Assembly (NCBI RefSeq): GCF_008386565.1
Contig: NZ_VUKA01000016.1
Span: 1 to 48,242 of the forward strand
Origin: Teichococcus oryzae
Lineage (GTDB): Bacteria > Pseudomonadota > Alphaproteobacteria > Acetobacterales > Acetobacteraceae
Reading direction: 5' to 3'
DNA: 48,242 bases
Position 1 is the first letter of the stretch. Each line of letters starts with the position of its first letter. The notes beneath the pieces were generated by a model. It saw only the letters and a program-made list of their open reading frames with translations. It was not told the DNA's origin and did no database searches. The translations under genes and the position numbers were made by a program. Positions 26,286 to 35,608 of this stretch are shown in pieces.

Positions 26286-27232
26286 GCGAGGCCCGCCCCC
26301 TCTGGCATGGCACGTTGCGCCTGGCCCTGGTGTCCTGCCCGGTCCGGCTGCTGCCGGCGCATCACGAGCGCAACAACCTGCATTTCAACATGATCAACCC
26401 GGAAACCGGCAACCGCATCCGGATGGTCACGGTGGATGCCGGAACCGGCAAGGAGGTCGAGCGGCGCGACACGGTGCGCGGCTACGAGTTCCAGAAGGAC
26501 GAATACGTCCTGCTGACCGACGAGGATTTCGAAAGCGCCCGCATCGACAGCAGCCGCACCCTGACCATCGCCAAGTTCGTGCCGCGCGACAGCATCGACA
26601 GCCTGCATTTCGACGCGGGCTACTACCTGGTGCCGGAAGGCAAGGAAGGCCAGGACGTCTACGCCGTGCTGCGGGAAGCGCTGGACCAGAGCGGAACGGC
26701 GGCGCTGTCGCGGATGGTGCTGTTCCGTCGCGAACGCGCCGTGGCGATCTTTCCGCATGGCGAAGGCATGCTGCTGCACACGCTGCATGAGGAAGGCGAC
26801 ATCCATCCCGCCGCCGATGCCTTCGATGAGATCGAGACGATCCGCCCCGAGCCGGAGATGGTGAAGCTGGCCCGGCAACTGATCGACCGGCAGCGCGACC
26901 GCTACGATCCCGCCGACACGGAAGACCGCTACGAGGCGCGGCTGCGCGAGGTGATCGACGCCAAGTTGCGCGGGGAAGGGGTGCAGCCGGAAGCGGAGGA
27001 GCCAAGCCGTGGCGGCAATGTCATCGACCTGATGGCGGCGCTGAAGCAAAGCCTTGGGGGTGGCAAGGCGGCGTCCGCGCCCGCCGCGCGGGCACCTCGC
27101 AAGGCCGCCGGGCCTCGCAAATCCGCCGGCAAGCCCGCGAAGCAGGCAAGCGCAAAGGCAAGCGGCGCCAAGAAGACTGCCGGCAAGAGCCGGAGCAAGC
27201 CGGCGGCGGCGCCGAAGCGAAAGCGGGCCTGA
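26282..27232 (+). CDS. ku: Ku DNA end-binding protein
   Basis: A 316-residue bacterial Ku, the homodimeric ring that binds double-strand ends and recruits LigD. The core (about 1-255) opens with WHGTLRLALVSCPVRLLPA and contains GYEFQKDEYVLLTDEDFE and YYLVPEGKEGQ. Residues after about 260 form a Lys/Ala-rich tail (ending KPAAAPKRKRA), longer than the minimal family form and probably a DNA-binding extension. The ATGA overlap with ligD shows coupled translation. Confidence 0.97.
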   Translation: MSEARPLWHGTLRLALVSCPVRLLPAHHERNNLHFNMINPETGNRIRMVTVDAGTGKEVERRDTVRGYEFQKDEYVLLTDEDFESARIDSSRTLTIAKFVPRDSIDSLHFDAGYYLVPEGKEGQDVYAVLREALDQSGTAALSRMVLFRRERAVAIFPHGEGMLLHTLHEEGDIHPAADAFDEIETIRPEPEMVKLARQLIDRQRDRYDPADTEDRYEARLREVIDAKLRGEGVQPEAEEPSRGGNVIDLMAALKQSLGGGKAASAPAARAPRKAAGPRKSAGKPAKQASAKASGAKKTAGKSRSKPAAAPKRKRA

Positions 27233-27246
27233 CGCACCGCCTTCCA

Positions 27247-27260
27247 GCCGGCAAGCCGGC
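27247..27260. terminator. Short hairpin between ku and pobA
   Basis: A GCCGGC-AA-GCCGGC inverted repeat lies between the convergent ku (stop 27232) and pobA (stop 27263) genes. The stem is only 6 bp with a 2-base loop and no T tract, so termination here is uncertain. Confidence 0.3.
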
Positions 27261-27262
27261 GC

Positions 27263-29465
<2,203 letters not shown>

Positions 29466-29467
<2 letters not shown>

Positions 29468-29562
29468 AGCATTTTCCGCTCGCACCGGCTCACTCCAAAT
29501 GCTCTGGCTCTTTGTTCTGTCGAGCATCTTCAAACGATCAGGCAATCCCGCCCGATCGGGAT
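29466..29562. repeat. AGAGCATTT-bounded intergenic repeat with second hairpin
   Basis: Between the convergent regulator and glycosyltransferase genes, AGAGCATTT (29466-29474) is repeated in inverted form as AAATGCTCT (29497-29505) with a 22-base loop. A second inverted repeat, ATCCCG/CGGGAT, spans 29545-29562. The stretch is less GC-rich than the genes. It resembles the AGAGCATTT-type dispersed intergenic repeats I associate with several alphaproteobacterial genomes. It may also serve as the shared terminator. Confidence 0.5.
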
Positions 29563-29567
29563 CTGCT

Positions 29568-30668
29568 TTAGGCGGGCGTGCGCAGCGTGGTGCCGTCCCG
29601 CGGCGGCAGGCGATGATGGGCGATGGCCTGGCCATAGGCATCCAGATAGCCGCGCGCCATCTGCGTGGCGGTGCAGAATTGCTCCGCCCTCATCCGGCAA
29701 TCGTCGCGGCGCAGGCCCAGGGCGGCCTGGATGCAGCGCGACAGGGCCGCCACGCCGCCCGGCGCCGCCAGCCGGCCGCTGGACGCGTCCAGCAGCATCG
29801 GCAACGTGCCCTGGGCGAAGCCGGCCACGGGCGTGCCGCAGGCCAGCGCCTCGATGGCCGAATAGCCATGAGGATCGGCCGCCGGATCGGTGCAGATCGC
29901 CACCCCGGCGGCAGCCAGGGCCACGGGCAGGCTGCCCGGCGGCAGGATGCCAAGGTGCCGGCTGCCATTGTTCAGGCGGGGGCGCACACGGTTCCGCCAG
30001 AAATCCATGTCCTCGATCGGGCCCGCGACCATCAGCGGGATGCCGGCGATCAGGCAGGCCTGCAACGCCATCATCAGCCCCTGGCCCGGTGCGATCCGGC
30101 CCCGCCAGATGGCATGCGGCGCAGCGTCCGGCTGGCGTAGGCAGGCGCGGAAGCGATCCAGCGGCAGGCCGCTGGCAATGACCGGCACATGGTCCAGCGC
30201 CGGCCGCCAGCTTACCATCAATGACGGCGACAGGGTGCTGAAGGGCAGGTCGCGCTGCTGCCGCTCCAGCACGGCGGTGTGCAGCGGTTCGGCGGGGGGT
30301 GCGTGCAAGGTGGTCAGCATGGGCACGGGCAGCCGGTGCGCCAGCATCAGGGGCAGTTCATGCGCCGTGTTGTTGTGGATGATGTCGCCCGGATCATCGG
30401 CGATGATGTGCAGGGCGCGGCGCTGCATCCGGAACTGCAACTCGGCGGCCGCTTCCCGGGTCCGCCGGCTGCCCCGCTCCGGGCTGCCGGTGGCCGGGCC
30501 GAGGCAGACGGGCTCCAGCGCCGGGTCGCTTCCGGCGGCAGCGAACAGCCGCACCCGATGGCCCAGGCGACGCAGTTCCTGCACCAGCACATAGGTGTGG
30601 CGCTCCCGCCCGCCGGCGAAAGGCTCGGCCACCGGATGATCAAGCTGCGCCAACACATCGATCCGCAT
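29568..30668 (-). CDS. Glycosyltransferase, GT4-like (GT-B fold)
   Basis: A 366-residue glycosyltransferase-like protein. The N-terminal half shows the acceptor-side pattern (AEPFAGGRERHTYVLVQELR, LGHRVRLFA, IIHNNTAHELPLML), and the C-terminal donor-binding half ends in the GT4 E-x7-E-type segment HGYSAIEALACGTPVAGFAQG. AAAGG precedes the ATG at 30668. The position-specific glycine loop is present, but the first Glu of the E-x7-E motif is not obvious, being replaced in the stretch DPHGYSAIE. Donor and acceptor are unknown. No capsule or LPS genes are adjacent. Confidence 0.78.
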   Translation of the reverse strand: MRIDVLAQLDHPVAEPFAGGRERHTYVLVQELRRLGHRVRLFAAAGSDPALEPVCLGPATGSPERGSRRTREAAAELQFRMQRRALHIIADDPGDIIHNNTAHELPLMLAHRLPVPMLTTLHAPPAEPLHTAVLERQQRDLPFSTLSPSLMVSWRPALDHVPVIASGLPLDRFRACLRQPDAAPHAIWRGRIAPGQGLMMALQACLIAGIPLMVAGPIEDMDFWRNRVRPRLNNGSRHLGILPPGSLPVALAAAGVAICTDPAADPHGYSAIEALACGTPVAGFAQGTLPMLLDASSGRLAAPGGVAALSRCIQAALGLRRDDCRMRAEQFCTATQMARGYLDAYGQAIAHHRLPPRDGTTLRTPA

Positions 30669-30818
30669 GCGACCGCCTTTGCCCGCCGGGTTCAGGCCGG
30701 CCTGACCTGCGGAACGGATGGGAAGCGCAACGGTTTCCGGCCCTGCGGCGCTTTTCTCCGTCCTTCACCGCCCCGCCCATCCGGTGCAGCATGACGGCCA
30801 TCGGGAAGGGGCGAGGAC

Positions 30819-31286
30819 ATGGCGATCCTGGTGCTGGCTTTGCTGTTCGGAATCGCGGCCGGGATGCGCACCATGACGGCGCCGGCCGTTCTTGCGATCG
30901 GCGCGGCGCTGGGGCGGCCTGACCTGTCGGCGGGGTGGGCCTTCTTTCTTTCCCATCCCGTCTCGTCCTGGGTGCTGGGCATCCTGGCCGCGGGGGAATA
31001 CGCCGTGGATCTGCTGCCCGGCACGCCCAGCCGGAAGGTGCCGGTGCAGTTCGGCGCCAGGCTGGTCAGCGGCGGGCTGTGCGGTGCGGTGCTGGGTGGC
31101 ACCGCCGGGCTGGTTCTGCCGGGCCTGCTGGCCGGTATCGCCGGCGCGGTGATCGGAACGTTGGCCGGCGCCAGGGCACGGAAGGCCGGCGCGGACAGGC
31201 TAGGGCGCGACTGGCCCGTCGCCTTGGCCGAGGATGCGGTGGCGCTGGGTCTTGCCATTTTCACCGTCGCGCTTCTTCCGGCCTGA
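30819..31286 (+). CDS. Small membrane protein, DUF4126-like
   Basis: A 155-residue protein with several hydrophobic segments (ILVLALLFGIAAG, SSWVLGILAAGEYAVDLLPG, GLCGAVLGGTAGLVLPGLLA, a final VALGLAIFTVALLP). The opening GMRTMTAPAVLAIGAALG resembles the GxRsmtAPA pattern of the DUF4126 family. GAAGGGG precedes the ATG at 30819. It is an inner-membrane protein of unknown function. Confidence 0.7.
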   Translation: MAILVLALLFGIAAGMRTMTAPAVLAIGAALGRPDLSAGWAFFLSHPVSSWVLGILAAGEYAVDLLPGTPSRKVPVQFGARLVSGGLCGAVLGGTAGLVLPGLLAGIAGAVIGTLAGARARKAGADRLGRDWPVALAEDAVALGLAIFTVALLPA

Positions 31287-31379
31287 ACGGCATGTTCCTT
31301 GTTGGCGCGTTTCCGCTCCTGCATCATCCCCCACCGGGGGGTCGGCCATCTCGGCTCCACCCGCAGGGGGCAATCAACA

Positions 31380-32975
31380 ATGAAAATGGGATTCCTGACG
31401 CGCCGCGCGGCATTGCTCGGCGCGAGCGCGTTGCTGGCCGCCTCGGCTATCGCGGCCGTTCCGGCGGCAGCGCAGAACCTGACCATCGCCATCGGCGGTT
31501 CCGTGACATCGCTGGACCCGCATTTCTACAATGCCTCGCCGAACAACAGCGTCACCTCGCATTTCTTCGACAAGCTGCTGGAGTTCGATGCCAAGGCGCA
31601 GCTGGTCCCGCAACTGGCTGAAAGCTGGAAGGCGGTCGAGCCCACGGTGTGGGAGTTCAAGCTGCGGCGTGGCGTGAAGTGGCATGACGGCCGGGATTTC
31701 ACCGCCGAGGATGTCGCCTTCACGGTGAAGCGCGCTCCCAATGTGCCCAACAGCCCGGGTGGCTTCGGCGGCTTTGTCCGCGCCGTCGAGAAGGTCGAGA
31801 TCCTCGACCCGCTGACGGTCCGGCTGCACACGCCGGGCCCTTACCCGATGTTGCCGACCGACCTCGCCTCGGTCGCCATCATCTCCAGGCATGCGGGGGA
31901 GGGCGCCGCAACGGAGGATTACAACAGCGGCAAGGCGGCGATCGGCACCGGGCCCTACAAGTTCCAGGCCTATAGTCCCGGCAGCCGGATCCAGATGGTG
32001 CGCAACGACGCTTATTGGGGCGGCAGGCCGGACTGGGCGACGGTGGATTACCGCGTCATCTCCTCCCCCCCGGCGCGCACCGCGGCCATCCTGTCCGGCG
32101 ATGTGGACATCATCGACACCGTGCCCTCCTCCGACCTGCCGCGGCTGAAGGAGGAGCCGAAGGTCGAGCTGACCTCGATCCAGGGCTTGCGCGTCATCTA
32201 TCTTTCGGCGGACCGCTCGCGCGACGAGAACCCGATCCATGTGACCGACAATGATGGCAAGCCGCTGCCGAGGAACCCGTTCAACGACCTGCGGGTGCGC
32301 CGCGCGCTGACCATGGCGATCCAGCGCGACGCTCTGGCCGAGCGTGTCATGCAGGGCACGGCCAGCCCGAACGGCCAATGGCTGCCGCCCGGCGCCTATT
32401 CCTACAATCCGGACGTCAAGGTGCCGGCCTATGATCCGGAAGGCGCCCGGAAGCTGCTCGCCGAGGCCGGCTTCCCGAATGGCTTCCGCATGGTGCTGAG
32501 CTCGCCGAACGACCGCTATCCCAATGACGCGCGCACGGCCCAGGCGGTGGCGCAGATGTGGACGCGCATCGGCGTGCAGACCCAGGTGGAGGCGCTGCCC
32601 TGGTCCACCTTCTCGGCGCGCGCGAACCGGCAGGAATTCGGCATGCGGCTGGTCGGCTGGGGCAGCGCCACCGGCGAGGCCTCCTATGCGCTGATCAACA
32701 TCCTGGGCACCTATGACAGCGAGAAGCGCACGGGCGCCAACAATTCCGGCCGGTACAGCAACCCGGAACTGGATGAGCTGACCGCCAAGGCGCTTGGCAC
32801 GCTGGACGACAAGGAGCGCGAGGACATCCTGAAGCGGGCGGTGAAGATGGCGATGGACGATGTCGCCATGTTCCCGCTGCACCAGCTGGTCAACACCTGG
32901 GCGGTGAAGAAGGGGCTGAAGCACGAGCCGCGCATGGATGAGCGGACGCGCGCCATGGATGTGCGCCCCGACTGA
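31380..32975 (+). CDS. Oligopeptide-type ABC substrate-binding protein, orphan
   Basis: A 531-residue family 5 extracellular solute-binding protein (DppA/OppA type). The signal MKMGFLTRRAALLGASALL with paired arginines suggests Tat export, with cleavage near AAAQ. Family marks are SVTSLDPHFYN, EFKLRRGVKWHDGRDFTAED, GTGPYKFQAYSPGSRI, and NPFNDLRVRRALTMAIQRD. AGGGGG lies upstream of the ATG at 31380; ATG 31386 is an alternative. No permease or ATPase genes of the Dpp/Opp type are nearby, so it must work with a transporter encoded elsewhere or act as a receptor. Confidence 0.92.
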   Translation: MKMGFLTRRAALLGASALLAASAIAAVPAAAQNLTIAIGGSVTSLDPHFYNASPNNSVTSHFFDKLLEFDAKAQLVPQLAESWKAVEPTVWEFKLRRGVKWHDGRDFTAEDVAFTVKRAPNVPNSPGGFGGFVRAVEKVEILDPLTVRLHTPGPYPMLPTDLASVAIISRHAGEGAATEDYNSGKAAIGTGPYKFQAYSPGSRIQMVRNDAYWGGRPDWATVDYRVISSPPARTAAILSGDVDIIDTVPSSDLPRLKEEPKVELTSIQGLRVIYLSADRSRDENPIHVTDNDGKPLPRNPFNDLRVRRALTMAIQRDALAERVMQGTASPNGQWLPPGAYSYNPDVKVPAYDPEGARKLLAEAGFPNGFRMVLSSPNDRYPNDARTAQAVAQMWTRIGVQTQVEALPWSTFSARANRQEFGMRLVGWGSATGEASYALINILGTYDSEKRTGANNSGRYSNPELDELTAKALGTLDDKEREDILKRAVKMAMDDVAMFPLHQLVNTWAVKKGLKHEPRMDERTRAMDVRPD

Positions 32976-33012
32976 CGGCGGCTTCCGGCTTCAGCGGCCG
33001 GATGCGCGGAAA

Positions 33013-33042
33013 CATGGCCGGCGGAGCACTCCGCCGGCCATG
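33013..33042. terminator. Perfect 14-bp bidirectional hairpin
   Basis: Inverted repeat 33013-33026 with 33029-33042, perfect over 14 bp with a nominal 2-base loop. It lies in the 72-base gap between the convergent binding-protein (stop 32975) and SH3-protein (stop 33048) genes. No T tract is seen. Very likely the shared terminator. Confidence 0.65.
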
Positions 33043-33047
33043 CCGGG

Positions 33048-34736
33048 TCAGCGCACCAGCGTGCCGTAGATCCAGCCCAGCGCCTCGCCATCCTCGGTGG
33101 TGACGCGCAGCCAGCCCAGATTCTCCTCCACGATGCGCAAGGGCGTGCCAGGGCCCAGCACCCGCAGCACGGGCGAGCCGCCATTGGGCGAGGCGCGCAC
33201 ATTGGCGGATTGCCGCACCACCCCCATGCGGAGTTGCGCGGGCGCCGCCAGGGGCGGATGCACATAGCCGGAGCCCATCCCGCCGCTGCCCTCCGGCAGG
33301 GTCAGGTTGCGCGGGCCCGGCGCCGGCTCGATCACCGGCGGCGCCTCCCCGTCGGTGCCGCCCGCCCGGCGCGGCGGCGGTGGTGGGGCCGGTGGCGGCG
33401 GCAGGGGCAGCCCGTCACCCTCCTCGAAAACGGGTGGCGGCGGCGGCAGGCTCACTTCCGGCACCGGTGCCAGGGCAGCCGGTGGCGTGGCGGGCGCCAG
33501 GCTCGCGGGGGGCGAGACGACGCTTCCCGTGCTTCTGGCGGGCGGGGGAGTCGGGCCCTCCTCCGGCTCGCCCGTCGAGGTCAGGCTTCCCAGGTAGAAG
33601 GCCAGCGCCACCAGCGGCGGCACCGCCAGCCAGCCCCAGGCAACGCCCGAAGGGCCACGCCGGGATGGCGCCGCTGACCGGGGCGGGGGCGCCGGCCGGC
33701 TGGCCGGCAGCGCGCCCGCGCCAGGCAGGGTCGGCACCACCGGGCGCGCTGCCGGCTGTGCCGCGGTGGCGCCTGGCTGCAGTTGCGGCTGCGCCTGCGG
33801 CAGGCTCAGCTGCCGGTAAGGGTGGAGCAGCTTGTAGGGATAGCCGGCCAGCACCTCGACATAGTTGCGGTAGGCGGCCACGAAGGCGCCCCCCAGCGCG
33901 AGGTTGCTGACGGCCAGGGACTTCACCAGGCCATCGCCGCTGATGTCGATGCGCATGTACTGCGCCAGGGGGCCGGCCTCGGTCTGGCCGATGATCTCGG
34001 CATCGCCCGAGGGGGTGTTTTCCGTGAAGCGGAAGCTGCCGGTGTCCATGGCCATGCGGCGGCCATCGATGATGCGGTCGCTGCCGAAGAAGAAGCCGGG
34101 CAGGAATTCCCAGAAGCCGACACCCATCAGCACCACGGTGGCCGCGTCCGCGCCCAGCGCGGCCTCGGGCACGGCGGCGATGGACAGGTTGCGCGGCTCG
34201 CGCGGCACCAGCCCGCCGAAGCGGGGGTCCGGGCGGTGCACCATCTCGAACAGCATGCCGACGCCGGACAGTGCCACCGCCGCTTCCCGGAAATCCTCAT
34301 AGGCGCGCGCCAGTTCGGGATTCTCCATCAACCGGGCGGCTTCAGGCAGAATGGCCCGGCGCTGCTCGCTGACCGAGGGCTGTGGGCCGAATTCGCCGGT
34401 CAGCGCCGGGTCGGGCGGCAGGATGGGGGGCCGTGGGATCGCGGAGGATGCCGCTGCGGGATGCCTGGGAGGAAGCCCAGGGGGAAGCGCTGCATCCGGC
34501 GCGGCCGCTGGCCGCCGGGGGCCGGGCGGCGGGGCCGTTTGCTCAGGGCGCTGTTCCTCCATCACATCCGGGTTCCTTCCGGAGGCGGGGCGATCCGGCG
34601 CCGGGGGCGTATCCGGATGTTCAGCGCTCCGGGGCGGCTGGGCCGGGCGCATGAAGGATGGCCGCTCAGCCGCGGTTGCGGGGGGCGGGTTGGTCTTGGC
34701 GGATGATCCCTGGGAGGTTCGCAAGCGGGATGACAT
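33048..34736 (-). CDS. Unrecognised protein with one TM helix and C-terminal SH3b domain
   Basis: About 562 residues from the ATG at 34736 (TTG at 34745 and an ATG at 34562, which has GGAAGGA upstream, are alternatives). Layout: a Pro/Ala-rich N-terminus, an unrecognised globular region (about 110-310 with SEQRRAILPEAARL, RNLSIAAVPEAALG, FWEFLPGFFFGSDRIIDG, YMRIDISGDGLVKSLAV), a second Pro-rich linker, one membrane helix (WGWLAVPPLVALAFYLGSL), a long Pro-rich stretch with runs of PPPPP, and a C-terminal bacterial SH3 domain (QSANVRASPNGGSPVLRVLG, WLRVTTEDGEALGWIYG). The globular part is probably cytoplasmic and the SH3b domain periplasmic, where such domains bind cell wall. I do not recognise the central domain. 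Confidence 0.75.
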   Translation of the reverse strand: MSSRLRTSQGSSAKTNPPPATAAERPSFMRPAQPPRSAEHPDTPPAPDRPASGRNPDVMEEQRPEQTAPPPGPRRPAAAPDAALPPGLPPRHPAAASSAIPRPPILPPDPALTGEFGPQPSVSEQRRAILPEAARLMENPELARAYEDFREAAVALSGVGMLFEMVHRPDPRFGGLVPREPRNLSIAAVPEAALGADAATVVLMGVGFWEFLPGFFFGSDRIIDGRRMAMDTGSFRFTENTPSGDAEIIGQTEAGPLAQYMRIDISGDGLVKSLAVSNLALGGAFVAAYRNYVEVLAGYPYKLLHPYRQLSLPQAQPQLQPGATAAQPAARPVVPTLPGAGALPASRPAPPPRSAAPSRRGPSGVAWGWLAVPPLVALAFYLGSLTSTGEPEEGPTPPPARSTGSVVSPPASLAPATPPAALAPVPEVSLPPPPPVFEEGDGLPLPPPPAPPPPPRRAGGTDGEAPPVIEPAPGPRNLTLPEGSGGMGSGYVHPPLAAPAQLRMGVVRQSANVRASPNGGSPVLRVLGPGTPLRIVEENLGWLRVTTEDGEALGWIYGTLVR

Positions 34737-34745
34737 GGCGCGCAA

Positions 34746-35608
34746 AGTCGCACAGAAGCCGGAAGCGGTCCAAGCATCAGCGAGCTTGGCATTTTATCCC
34801 GGCTTCAATCATGGTTGAAGCAAGCGTCGTTCAAGTGCGCAGTGAATGTCGGCACAAGGTGAAGTTTGAGCCGGTTAGGTTTCTTGTTTGCTTGAGCCTG
34901 TGTTTTGTTCATTGCCTTTCTTTCCAATTATCACAAGTGAGTTATTTCAATTAAGGGTTGATGTGTTTCGGCTATATGTGATTTGCAAGATTTGAAGTGT
35001 ACGCTTGCTGCAGCTGCGCGATTGCCTCCGCCGGCCGCATCGGTCACGGTTCTGGATCTTGAAAATATTTTCATGACTTGTTTAAGAATAGAGACATGGC
35101 CGGTGTGCTTGCTTCATCGGTCGTGATCATAACGATCGCACCACCCTAGTCCGCTGCTTCAGGCCGTCCTGCTGGGATGGCGCCCCGGCATCCTGCCTTT
35201 CGCTCGCCCGCTGGACAGCGGCAGAGCCACGCACGATCCCCTGCGCCGTCCATCGAGCGGAGGCCTTGCGGATGCGGTCTGCCTGCCAGTCCACTTCTGT
35301 GGGCCTTCTTGATCCTGGTGCTGGCATCCAGCTCCCGGCGGATCGTCGATGGCGCTGCCATGGAGGGTACGTTCCTTTGGCGCCTGCGCTTTCGCCCGCA
35401 CCCTGCTTCGGCGGTGGCGGCGGCCATGGTTTTCCTGCTGGCGCTGGCGCAGATGGCTGATCTCAGGGAGTTCGTCTACTCCCAGTTCTGACAGGACCAT
35501 ATGCGCAAGGATAGATGGATTGCCCGCATCCCTAGTGGTTTGCTAGTAATATGCAACCAGCAGGGGAGATCTGGACAAGATGCCCATTGCCAGAGGCATG
35601 CGACCGTG
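34746..35608. other. AT-rich intergenic stretch without intact genes
   Basis: Positions about 34800-35130 are strikingly AT-rich for this genome, with runs such as TTGTTTGCTTGAGCC and AATATTTTCATGACTTG. No intact gene was found. On the minus strand GATAAT (34932-34927) with TTAATT 16 bp upstream is a weak promoter candidate for the SH3 protein. The right half holds the gene remnant listed separately. Confidence 0.5.
35177..35491 (+). pseudogene. C-terminal remnant of an MBOAT (AlgI-type) O-acyltransferase
   Basis: A 104-codon plus-strand frame whose second half reads like the C-terminus of AlgI-type membrane-bound O-acyltransferases: a hydrophobic helix LLWAFLILVLASSSRRIVDG, a basic turn WRLRFRPHP, a last helix AVAAAMVFLLALAQ, and the ending DLREFVYSQF, close to the EFxYFQF end of that family. 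The usual upstream 350-400 residues and the catalytic histidine are absent, and the first part is not family-like; a neighbouring frame (QAVLLGWRPGILPFARPL) may be frameshifted material. It is probably a decayed gene end. Family assignment is by recall of the C-terminal pattern only. Confidence 0.4.

Noticed and set aside
35127-35500. Minus-strand frames in the AT-rich scar, considered as a transposase fragment
   Set aside because: No DDE, HTH or other transposase feature was recognisable and no terminal inverted repeats or target duplications were found.
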